From a virus: a DNA stretch of 20,951 nucleotides. The stretch covers positions 1 through 20,951 of the IMG/VR virus record IMGVR_UViG_3300025425_000197. One strand, written 5' to 3'. The notes beneath the pieces are model-generated. The model worked only from the letters and a program-made list of their open reading frames with translations. It was not told the DNA's origin and did no database searches. Of the stretch, positions 5,915-12,141 are shown in pieces. Position numbers and translations under genes: made by a program. The number at the start of each line of letters is the position of its first letter. Within the stretch, counting starts at the first letter, position 1.

Positions 5915-6379
5915 CTATCGGCCCTTGCGCTGCGGCGTGGGGGCCACCGCCTTCTCTATCTCTTTGACAACCGACGGGCGATCTACACCCGGAAGTAACT
6001 CACACACCACATAATCCAACGCCAACTCGAACCACTCAGCAAATTTGCTCTGGGCCATCGACTCGAACGCAATACTCTGGCCGCGAACCTGCCAAACATC
6101 ACCAACCCCAGGAATATTCAATAGGATTCGGTCGCTAAGCCCGGTTCCTATTTTGATTTGCTCGACAACGTGTTCTGCGCTGTCAAAGTCATCACTGTTT
6201 TCAAACACAAGGCGCGCAAGCCTCCACAACAACCTATGCTGGCGCGGGTTGCGTGGAGACTTTGCGTGAACCATGACCAATGCGCCCTCGTCCATTAGTC
6301 CCATAAGCTGCCGGCCCTCTAGGTCTATTGGAGCCAGCCCGTCGCCCTCTCGCCTTAGCCAGATTGTCCCCTCAGCCAT
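5915..6379 (-). CDS. DUF1367-like phage early protein
   Basis: 154 residues. The layout, an N-terminal strand segment (TIWLRREGDGLAPID), then the basic helix SPRNPRQHRLLWRLARLV at about 41-58, then an acidic helical middle, resembles DUF1367 (YdfT/NinX-neighbourhood) phage proteins, which sit among lambdoid replication and nin genes and have no known activity. The assignment is by pattern only. The start overlaps the end of the DnaA-domain gene by 8 bp. It is the last leftward gene before the rightward lipoprotein island, and transcription from upstream would converge with that island. Confidence 0.6.
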   Translation of the reverse strand: MAEGTIWLRREGDGLAPIDLEGRQLMGLMDEGALVMVHAKSPRNPRQHRLLWRLARLVFENSDDFDSAEHVVEQIKIGTGLSDRILLNIPGVGDVWQVRGQSIAFESMAQSKFAEWFELALDYVVCELLPGVDRPSVVKEIEKAVAPTPQRKGR

Positions 6380-6692
6380 TTAGGATAGCGTCCTCAATCT
6401 CTGAAATCTTCGCTGCGTACTCAGGATCGTCATAAAGCTTTGGAGCCACCTTCATAATGTAAATCATTGTGGTGTGGTCGGCGTAGTTAAACGCTCGAGC
6501 AATTTGTGGGAATGATTGATTTGTGTGCTTCCGGCAAAGATACGCCGCGATATGACGTGGCTTAGCAATCTTCATCCGCTTCGTCTTCTTGGCCAGCGAA
6601 CCTTTCGATAGGCCGAATGCCTCCTCGGTTGCGGCTATCACTGTCGCGCACAAAATTGCTTTCTTCGAGTTCTTTGAGAATGACTGTACCAT
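6372..6692 (-). CDS. Stand-alone DnaA domain IV (DNA-binding) protein
   Basis: 106 residues. Residues about 12-84 align with DnaA domain IV: basic KTKRMKIAKPRHIAAYL, the helix RKHTNQSFPQIARAF and the signature ADHTTMIYIMK, where Asp72-His73-Thr74-Thr75 match the E. coli DnaA residues that contact the DnaA box. The usual Arg just before DHTT is Ala here, so specificity may differ. The AAA+ ATPase and other DnaA domains are absent. A lone domain IV could compete for DnaA boxes at the host origin, regulate transcription, or mark a phage origin. The start at 6692 has AGGA 10 bases upstream and lies 131 bp inside the HNH gene. It ends with an 8-bp overlap with the DUF1367-like gene. Confidence 0.85.
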   Translation of the reverse strand: MVQSFSKNSKKAILCATVIAATEEAFGLSKGSLAKKTKRMKIAKPRHIAAYLCRKHTNQSFPQIARAFNYADHTTMIYIMKVAPKLYDDPEYAAKISEIEDAILNG

Positions 6693-7056
6693 CTAACTTT
6701 TTCCTAAACTTGGTGTTGAAACTTCTCTTACTAATCTGGCCAGAAATGCCCTTGGCCTTCCTGCGAGCGCGCCTGGCATACTGCCCTGTGCGTCCGCCCA
6801 TTTTGTCAGAAAGAGCGGCTTGTTTTGCCTCCCACTTTCCTTTGTCTGCATTACACTTCCGACACAAAAGGCGACAATTCTCTAGCGTCGATTCTCCGTT
6901 CATTGATACGGGCTTAATGTGGTCAAAGTCTTTTCCGACACTATCACACCCGTCTGCTTCGCACATTCCGCCTGCGCGCTGCCATACCTCAACTCTTACC
7001 CACTTGGGGAAGGCTTTTCTGTCAGCTATCCATGAAGGTTTTCTTGTATCTGCCAA
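6562..7056 (-). CDS. HNH endonuclease, TTG start
   Basis: The preferred start is a TTG at 7056 with AGGAG 8 bases upstream. It gives 164 residues beginning near KPSWIADRKAFPKWVRVEVW, the usual beginning of this phage HNH family; the ATG at 7173 would place 39 unrelated residues inside the upstream gene. Zinc pairs are Cys32/Cys37 and Cys65/Cys68, with the catalytic Asp45-His46 and Asn60 of the beta-beta-alpha-metal core (FDHIKP...ENCRLLCRKCN). The C-terminal half is strongly basic, then acidic over the 131-bp overlap with the DnaA-domain gene. It could be a homing enzyme or a nicking nuclease for replication; a packaging role is less likely given its distance from the terminase. Confidence 0.82.
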   Translation of the reverse strand: MADTRKPSWIADRKAFPKWVRVEVWQRAGGMCEADGCDSVGKDFDHIKPVSMNGESTLENCRLLCRKCNADKGKWEAKQAALSDKMGGRTGQYARRARRKAKGISGQISKRSFNTKFRKKLDGTVILKELEESNFVRDSDSRNRGGIRPIERFAGQEDEADEDC

Positions 7057-7753
7057 GTACGTGACTCCTGTTTGCCAAATACACAGCTTTGAGAAAACCA
7101 CGCGGCCCCTCACTGCGTATGCGCTTTGTCCGCTCTGACTTTCCGCCCAGCTTCTTCCATCCAGGGTTATCAAGCGATTCGGGAACTATTTCCTTGCGCT
7201 CTGGCATGATAAACCCGTTTCCGTGCCAGATACAGGTTTTCTTCGCATAAATATCACGCGCTGGTATGATTTCAGGATAGCGTGGATGTTCGTCGTCTTC
7301 TGGCAAATATCCCGCATATTCGTAAGGGTGGAAGTAAGCGTCTGGCTTGCGCCACTTTGTTGATAGGACTCCAACCGGGTTTTCTGCCATCCACGGCACA
7401 TTAAATTCGTTAGCAATGGTTTCAACATGGCGGGCCATACGAACAGCGCGATCCTGGCAATCAGGATCTTCTTCCAACTTTTTTGCAAAATGCTTTGCGC
7501 CGGCAACAGTCAGGTCTGTGCAGGGACTCCACGACATTACAAGTGATGGTCGCATGTTGGTGAATATTGAGCGCACCGTTCGCTCGCTTGATAGGTCTTC
7601 GTTGAAGTAATAGATTGTTCCATCGTTATCAAAGTTTTCTTTTTTGCAGTCATTAATGATATCGTAGGCGACGCCCACAAACCCGGCCTCGGCCCACGGC
7701 CTGAGCGCATTACCAGATTCATCAAACAGCGAAAGAATTATGTCGTTTATCAT
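7022..7753 (-). CDS. C5-cytosine methyltransferase-like protein, short phage type
   Basis: 243 residues from the ATG at 7753, which overlaps the stop of the upstream gene (ATGA); an ATG at 7837 lies inside that gene. Motif I-like LSLFDESG is at about 7-14, the catalytic Pro-Cys of motif IV at 77-78 (WSPCTDLTVAGA) and a motif VI-like ENPVG at 124-128. YFHPYEYAGYL and the CIWHGNGF segment match the compact phage Dcm-like family, which lacks much of the target-recognition region of full enzymes. It may methylate phage or host DNA, but activity is uncertain since the usual DxFxGxGG motif is changed. It overlaps the HNH gene by 35 bp. Confidence 0.75.
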   Translation of the reverse strand: MINDIILSLFDESGNALRPWAEAGFVGVAYDIINDCKKENFDNDGTIYYFNEDLSSERTVRSIFTNMRPSLVMSWSPCTDLTVAGAKHFAKKLEEDPDCQDRAVRMARHVETIANEFNVPWMAENPVGVLSTKWRKPDAYFHPYEYAGYLPEDDEHPRYPEIIPARDIYAKKTCIWHGNGFIMPERKEIVPESLDNPGWKKLGGKSERTKRIRSEGPRGFLKAVYLANRSHVLGRYKKTFMDS

Positions 7754-9204
7754 TTTTTGCCCTCTACGTACTTTCGATATGTCGGCCACGCCTTCATTTG
7801 CTTCTCGAATTCTTCCTGGCTTATCGGTTTGAGCCACTTTTCTTGGTCAAACACCACGAAGTAGTTGTTGAGCCTTCCATTATGCAAGAACCCTGCCGAT
7901 CCATTGTCCGGCGCGAGCATTGGAAGTCCGCCGGCACGCAAATCATTGCTAACAAGCGATGGACTCACGCCATTCCAGCGTTTGATTTCCGGGTATTGGG
8001 AAAACAGGTCTGGGAACATCAGTGTAATTTCGTCTGACGTGTACCAAGGACGGACAGTCACATCTGGAAAAGTCCTGAGAATCGTCTTTGCATATTCCTG
8101 CGTTGCCTTTGACGCGCTGGAAGTCGGCATTGTCATCTCAGACGCCCATGTCAATGCATCGCTGATCCAGTGCGCAATATAGTTTTCCTTTGACTCCTGC
8201 ATCTCATGCGCCAGTCGGGCAAAAGGCTTCATGCGCTCACGGCTGGCAACCCTTGAAGCCTGCGTAAGCGGCGCGGCAGCGGGAACAACAAACTGGCTCA
8301 CATCTCTTTTCAGAAACCAGTCAGCAAGAAACCTGGCGTTTCCATCATTCACCCATTCGTGAAACCTTGATATGACTTCCGGTGGGCATTTGCGTGCTGG
8401 AATACTATAAAACAGGTCATCATTCTGCAACAACCTATCTTGGCCCTTCGGAAGAGTCAGCAGGACAAGCATACGGCTAACTTCATTTCGAGAGAATGAC
8501 CTTTGCCGCTGGGCGTCGTGAATTACTCGAGCGTCTGGGGATAATATCATCTGGCAAAGAACCTGACCGCCAATTCGATCCTCCAGCCCGTTGCCGGTTC
8601 CATTAAGCACGCCAATGACAGCATTTCGCATCCACGCCTTGTTTGTCGAACGCAGGTGGATAATTCCAAACTTGATTGACCACGGCGCGAACGCTTCGTA
8701 AATTGCAGATACCCACAGGTCAGCAGGAAGCCGCTCGCCAGTGATTGCTCCGGCAAAAGGAATATGCACCATCGGGTCTTGAACGTGCCACGCGATCAGG
8801 TCCAATAGCCACTCGATATCTTTTGGTGACGATGCAAACGTGTGCTGCGTCAACTCCAGAAAAGGGGTTATGTCTCCAGGTTCAGCGTTCCATCCGGTCC
8901 ATAGATTGATATAATCGGTGCCGTTCTCAGAAAAAAGTCTTGGGCCTCCCGGAAAGAAACGAAAGTCGTCGCAGGACTCGTAGTGCGTCCCTTCGATAAA
9001 TTCTCCGGTAGCGCCTTCTGGGTCTTCGCAGTCAGGGAAGTTTTCTCGCACGTAAGGAACAACATCCTTGAATGACGGCATTGGCCTTCCAGTAGCCACT
9101 TCGACAAAGCGCAGTGATCTCCTGACATAGATTAGTTTTTCACGTAGTTGAGAAAGGAATAATTTCGGCGTTTCCCGATTTCGGGAGAGCGCGTGACGTG
9201 CCAT
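7750..9204 (-). CDS. D5/DUF5906-like primase-helicase relative with degenerate ATPase motifs
   Basis: 484 residues from the ATG at 9204, which has GGAG 7 bases upstream; an earlier in-frame ATG (9279) lies deeper in the upstream gene. Landmarks of phage D5/DUF5906 helicases are in order: NLWTGW at 100-105, LLDLIAWHVQDP at about 133-144, LADWFLKRDVSQF at 293-305 and PLTQASR at 312-318. At the place of the Walker A loop (GxxxxGK) it reads AGAITGER, and the Walker B acidic pair is not evident. So it looks like a replication protein that has lost ATP hydrolysis and may be structural, a DNA binder, or a loader. The family call is by eye. It overlaps the upstream gene by 65 bp. Confidence 0.55.
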   Translation of the reverse strand: MARHALSRNRETPKLFLSQLREKLIYVRRSLRFVEVATGRPMPSFKDVVPYVRENFPDCEDPEGATGEFIEGTHYESCDDFRFFPGGPRLFSENGTDYINLWTGWNAEPGDITPFLELTQHTFASSPKDIEWLLDLIAWHVQDPMVHIPFAGAITGERLPADLWVSAIYEAFAPWSIKFGIIHLRSTNKAWMRNAVIGVLNGTGNGLEDRIGGQVLCQMILSPDARVIHDAQRQRSFSRNEVSRMLVLLTLPKGQDRLLQNDDLFYSIPARKCPPEVISRFHEWVNDGNARFLADWFLKRDVSQFVVPAAAPLTQASRVASRERMKPFARLAHEMQESKENYIAHWISDALTWASEMTMPTSSASKATQEYAKTILRTFPDVTVRPWYTSDEITLMFPDLFSQYPEIKRWNGVSPSLVSNDLRAGGLPMLAPDNGSAGFLHNGRLNNYFVVFDQEKWLKPISQEEFEKQMKAWPTYRKYVEGKK

Positions 9205-9604
9205 ATTTTTGCTCCAAATATTTGATGTTTTGCACTTGGTGCAAACTCTTTGGTTGGCCTGTTCCGTGACCAGTTCCATATTTTTCGATTGCCTCCAAAG
9301 CAGCGTAACCAGCCTTAGCCGGCATTAGAACACGCGCAACAGTTTTCTCCGTCGTGTTGTCTAGGTAGAGCGTATCCATTCCACAGTCAATACACCACCA
9401 CGCTAATAATCTTTGCGCTGCGGTGCGAACGTCCTGACCGAGAACGTATGCAGAAATGATTGTCTTTGCGTCGCTTCTACAGTCTTTAGGATCAACATCT
9501 TTGCCCTTGTGCCTGGACACTGCCTCAGAAACTAGTTTTAGCGTTGTTTTGTCATGCAAATCAATAAGGCACTTTCGGCGCCCATTACTCCTCGCCAATT
9601 TCAT
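9140..9604 (-). CDS. Unknown protein, 154 aa, early operon
   Basis: 154 residues, not recognised. The ATG at 9604 has GGGGA about 7 bases upstream and overlaps the previous gene by 20 bp. It has a basic N terminus (MKLARSNGRRKC), a helical middle (KTIISAYVLGQDVRTAAQRLL) with a WWCIDCG segment whose CxxC could bind metal, and a Gly-rich GTGHGTGQP stretch near residue 111. Its place directly before the replication-like gene suggests a DNA-related role, but nothing in the sequence proves one. Confidence 0.7.
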   Translation of the reverse strand: MKLARSNGRRKCLIDLHDKTTLKLVSEAVSRHKGKDVDPKDCRSDAKTIISAYVLGQDVRTAAQRLLAWWCIDCGMDTLYLDNTTEKTVARVLMPAKAGYAALEAIEKYGTGHGTGQPKSLHQVQNIKYLEQKYGTSRALPKSGNAEIIPFSTT

Positions 9605-9881
9605 CGCGTTTCCCCGGCGTTACATTTACCATTTTGCTATCCAGTTCCGCCAGAAGTTCAGCAACGCTTTTGTCGCGCGTGACTTCCACCTTTTCTGGTT
9701 GCACCGTTTTTCCAAACATCTTCTCGAAAAACCAACGCGGGTCTTCCTCTGCGACCTCGGTGAACTTCTCAATCCCGCCGATATTCTCGAACACCTGCAA
9801 AATTGCAAGGCGAGAAAACTTAGACGTATCCTGCATTCCAGCCGGCCCGTCGATAATCATTGGCGGTTTTTTGAATGACAT
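9585..9881 (-). CDS. Small protein, possibly terminase-small-subunit-like
   Basis: 98 residues. The pattern, a helical core (SRLAILQVFENIGGIEKFTEVAEEDPRWFF) with a GGxxxFxxxAxxDP segment and then MFGKTVQPEKVEVTRDKSVAELLAELD, resembles the C-terminal part of small-terminase-like phage proteins that recognise the packaging site. It lacks a visible N-terminal helix-turn-helix. Its gene is divergent from the large terminase, with a 637-bp gap between them that could hold the packaging site. AGGGAG lies 6 bases before the ATG. First gene of the leftward block. The functional guess is weak; the coding call is good. Confidence 0.5.
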   Translation of the reverse strand: MSFKKPPMIIDGPAGMQDTSKFSRLAILQVFENIGGIEKFTEVAEEDPRWFFEKMFGKTVQPEKVEVTRDKSVAELLAELDSKMVNVTPGKRDEIGEE

Positions 9882-9905
9882 GGAAACTCCCTAGCAGATT
9901 AGTAT

Positions 9906-9934
9906 AGCATATCCCATGCCATGCAGTTATGCAA
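9906..9934 (-). promoter_or_regulatory. Weak leftward promoter candidate before the 98-aa gene
   Basis: On the minus strand TTGCAT (9934-9929) is followed after 17 bp by TATGCT (9911-9906), 25 bp from the ATG at 9881. An overlapping TATACT (9906-9901) could serve as -10 instead. The match is weak, so activation by a bound protein is likely if it is used. Confidence 0.3.
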
Positions 9935-9994
9935 TCTTGCAACGCTGGTATGCAAAATAGCATGTTGTAAATCCTAGTACAGCATGCAATCTTG
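9929..9994. repeat. ATGCAATCTTG direct repeat, 55 bp apart
   Basis: ATGCAATCTTG occurs at 9929-9939 and 9984-9994. The first copy contains the candidate -35 box of the leftward promoter. The interval is rich in ATGC/GCAT words. They may be activator or repressor sites; function unknown. Confidence 0.45.
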
Positions 9995-10029
9995 TCCGAG
10001 TAGCGTTGTCGGTTAAAACTACGGCTTTC

Positions 10030-10058
10030 TTCAAGCCATGACGGCGGGGCGCTATAAT
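10030..10058 (+). promoter_or_regulatory. Rightward promoter with consensus TATAAT
   Basis: A perfect TATAAT (10053-10058) lies 17 bp after a weak -35 TTCAAG (10030-10035). Transcription would begin near 10065 and run through the hairpin-rich segment toward the terminase. Confidence 0.5.
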
Positions 10059-10064
10059 GGGAAA

Positions 10065-10282
10065 CCATTAGCTAGAACCGTGGGGCGCCAGCCTCTAGCA
10101 TCCCCGCCCGAAAGCGATAGGGGGAAATACTGGCCAGGGACGTGCAAAGTCTCTGTGAAGCAGATCGCAAGTTTAGGGGGTTGCACCCTACCTAAGCACC
10201 GAGGCGCCCTCAGCCGACAGGTTCGGACATGGCACTAAGGTTCGGGAAGCAACTCTGGCCGAAAGGCTGGGGCTTCTTCCCC
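10065..10282 (+). ncRNA. Candidate structured RNA upstream of the terminase
   Basis: The segment has no convincing ORF but many nested inverted repeats. A closing helix pairs GGGCGCC (10083-10089) with GGCGCCC (10203-10209). Inside it are hairpins at 10101-10125, at 10136-10154 (AGGGAC/GTCTCT, 7-base loop) and at 10173-10195 (TTAGG+GGGT pairing ACCC+CCTAA, triloop). Outside lie a GAAA tetraloop hairpin (about 10255-10270) and GGGG/CCCC with a 6-base loop (10269-10282). CCGAAAG (10108, 10259) and AGGTTCGG (10219, 10238) each occur twice and are complementary over 5 bases, so loop pairing is possible. No known RNA family was recognised. It could be a 5' leader, a regulatory RNA or part of the packaging region. 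Confidence 0.45.
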
Positions 10283-10323
10283 TATACCTCCAACCCTAGC
10301 CTCTGGTTCAAACATAGACCTTA

Positions 10324-10386
10324 GACTCTAGTAACTTAGTAGACTCTCTAGCGTTGAATCTAGTTACTTAGAGACTCTATAGCGTT
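10324..10386. repeat. Tandem ~32-bp repeat carrying four GANTC sites
   Basis: Copy 1 (10324-10355) and copy 2 (10356-10386) are imperfect tandem copies, each of the form GANTCTAGT-ACTTAG-AGACTCT-TAGCGTT. Four GANTC sites lie at 10324, 10342, 10356 and 10373, and each is followed within a few bases by TAG. GANTC is the CcrM methylation target in alphaproteobacteria. Confidence 0.75.
10354..10383 (+). promoter_or_regulatory. Candidate GANTC-containing promoter for the late genes
   Basis: TTGAAT (10354-10359), an 18-bp spacer and TATAGC (10378-10383) form a moderate sigma-70 promoter. One GANTC overlaps the -35 (GAATC, 10356-10360) and another abuts the -10 (GACTC, 10373-10377), the layout described for GcrA-dependent promoters in Caulobacter. 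Assigned by motif only. Confidence 0.45.
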
Positions 10387-10434
10387 TCACAATTTTCGGA
10401 ATTGACTACACAGGGTTAACGTGGCACTTTGCTT

Positions 10435-10507
10435 GTGAGCCGTGCCGTCCACGCATACCTCCCGCTGCGTGTGTTGCCATTCTAACCGACTCGATGGCGC
10501 GGCTCAC
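10435..10507 (+). promoter_or_regulatory. Branched hairpin in the terminase leader
   Basis: GTGAGCCGTGCC (10435-10446) pairs with GGCGCGGCTCAC (10496-10507) over 12 positions with one G-T wobble. Inside are CACGCA/TGCGTG (10450-10455 with 10466-10471) and GCCAT/ATGGC (10476-10480 with 10494-10498). The last shares its GGC with the outer stem, so two folds compete. The structure ends 1 base before the GGAGG (10509-10513) of the terminase gene. It may control translation, act as a processing site, or be part of a packaging site. Confidence 0.5.
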
Positions 10508-10518
10508 CGGAGGACTAT

Positions 10519-12141
10519 TTGGAAAATTTGAAGCATCCTGACGAATTCTCTACCGACGCCGCTGTTTTGCGGAAGCTGGGAGAATGGCGTAACAATATTG
10601 AACTTCACGCAAACGAATGCCTGAAGATACGCGATAAGGCTGGCCAGCTAGTCCCTTTGAAATTCAATGCCCTTCAGCGTATTGTGCACAACGCCGCTGA
10701 AAAGCAAAGAAGCGAAACGGGTAAGATCAGGCAAATTGTGTTGAAGTACCGACGCGGTGGCGCATCTACTTACATTCTTGCTCGCGGATACAACAAAGCA
10801 ACGCTGCATCACGGCGCGTCTGTTGCTATTATGGCACACGTATCACAGTCAACCAACGCACTTTACCGCATCGTCAAGCGTTTCCAGGAACACAATCCGT
10901 TCGCTCCCCCGCTTGGTGTCTCCAACGTCAAGGGTCTGGAATTTGACGGTATGGATAGCCGATATGGCGTTTTCTCTGCTGAAAACGACGAGGCCGGACG
11001 AGGCGACGAGGTTTCATTCCTGCACTTTTCTGAGGCGGCATACGCTCCAAACCTCGAAGGCAGTATGTCCGGCATTGGTAACTGCGTGTCAGATATGCCT
11101 GGAACCGAAATTTGGCTGGAATCTACGGCAAAGGAGCCTTTTGGCGACTTTTACGAACGCTGCATGGATACAATGAAGGGCGCATCCGACTATCAGCTAA
11201 CGTTTGTCCCTTGGTCAGAAGACCCGCTTTGCTATTCTGATCCAGGCGCAGACTTCGAGCCGTCAACTGAGCGAGAAAACCCAATTTTCCCATCCGAATC
11301 GGAACTGATGGAGGTAAACGGCCTGACGCTTGGTCAGATTGCATGGCGCCGAAAGCGCATGGGCGGTCCACGCAACATCATTAAGTTTTCCCGTGAGTAT
11401 CCGCTCACTGTTTCTGACTGCTTCGCCGCAATTGACGATAATGCGTTTATCTCGCCAATCGACGTGACGAGAAGCCGAAAAGCCAATATCAAGGCTCATG
11501 GCTCCATTGTCATTGGGGTTGACCCTGCATCTGGCGGTGGCGACAGATTTACAATTGCTGTTCGTCAGGGCCGAAAAGTGCACAAAATAACGCACCGCAC
11601 CAAAGTAAAATTCAATGAGGGACTTGAGTTCATCAAAGCGATGATCGAGGACTGGAAGCCTGACCGTGTGTTTATTGACGCCGGCGGTGGCGGTAACGGT
11701 GATGCACTGTGTTCCGCACTGCGCGATGATCCGCGATATAGCGAAATTGTTCGCGGAGTTCTGTTTGGCGGTGTGAGCCAGCACAAGTTGCGTCGCCCCG
11801 ACAAGCCAGGCCCACGCAACCGCAAGGCTGAGATGGCAATGCGCCTAAAGGATGCAATGGAGTCTCCAGAAGGGCTTGACCTTCCGGACGAGGAGGGAAT
11901 CCAGTCTGACTTTTGCTCGGTTAAGGTCGAATATCTTAACCAAGAGGGCGACTACCAGCTTGTGCCTAAAAAGAAGCTGAAGACTCGATCCCACGACCTT
12001 TTCGATGCCGTAGGGTTGACTTATGCCGATGAGTTCGTTCAGCCGTTGCAACTTATTGAAGGCGGTGATATTAACTCTAGCATAGGTCGCACATACAGCC
12101 CAGCCGGCGTGCCGCCAAGCAATACAGGATGGATGGCCTAA
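10519..12141 (+). CDS. Terminase large subunit
   Basis: 540 residues, TTG start 5 bases after GGAGG; no better ATG is near. The DNA-packaging ATPase-nuclease: a deviant Walker A YRRGGAST at 77-84, a Walker B segment SFLHFSEAAY at 166-175, and the coupling motif LESTA at 200-204. The RNase-H-like nuclease domain starts with VIGVDPASGGGD (Asp335), continues with FIDAGGGGNGD (Asp387) and ends near HDLFDAVG at about 498-505. All three acidic nuclease positions are present. It cuts and threads phage DNA into the procapsid through the portal encoded next. The TAA is followed directly by the portal ATG. It is the first gene of the late module, with a 450-base leader if read from the TATAAT promoter. 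Confidence 0.95.
   Translation: MENLKHPDEFSTDAAVLRKLGEWRNNIELHANECLKIRDKAGQLVPLKFNALQRIVHNAAEKQRSETGKIRQIVLKYRRGGASTYILARGYNKATLHHGASVAIMAHVSQSTNALYRIVKRFQEHNPFAPPLGVSNVKGLEFDGMDSRYGVFSAENDEAGRGDEVSFLHFSEAAYAPNLEGSMSGIGNCVSDMPGTEIWLESTAKEPFGDFYERCMDTMKGASDYQLTFVPWSEDPLCYSDPGADFEPSTERENPIFPSESELMEVNGLTLGQIAWRRKRMGGPRNIIKFSREYPLTVSDCFAAIDDNAFISPIDVTRSRKANIKAHGSIVIGVDPASGGGDRFTIAVRQGRKVHKITHRTKVKFNEGLEFIKAMIEDWKPDRVFIDAGGGGNGDALCSALRDDPRYSEIVRGVLFGGVSQHKLRRPDKPGPRNRKAEMAMRLKDAMESPEGLDLPDEEGIQSDFCSVKVEYLNQEGDYQLVPKKKLKTRSHDLFDAVGLTYADEFVQPLQLIEGGDINSSIGRTYSPAGVPPSNTGWMA

Noticed and set aside
10038-10238. 66-aa rightward ORF in the gap before the terminase
   Set aside because: Its start overlaps a TATAAT promoter region, it has no ribosome binding site, and its sequence is better explained by the inverted repeats of a structured RNA.
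10313-10320. GGTTCAAA, resembling a tRNA T-loop, just upstream of the repeat
   Set aside because: No acceptor, D or anticodon stems could be built around it.
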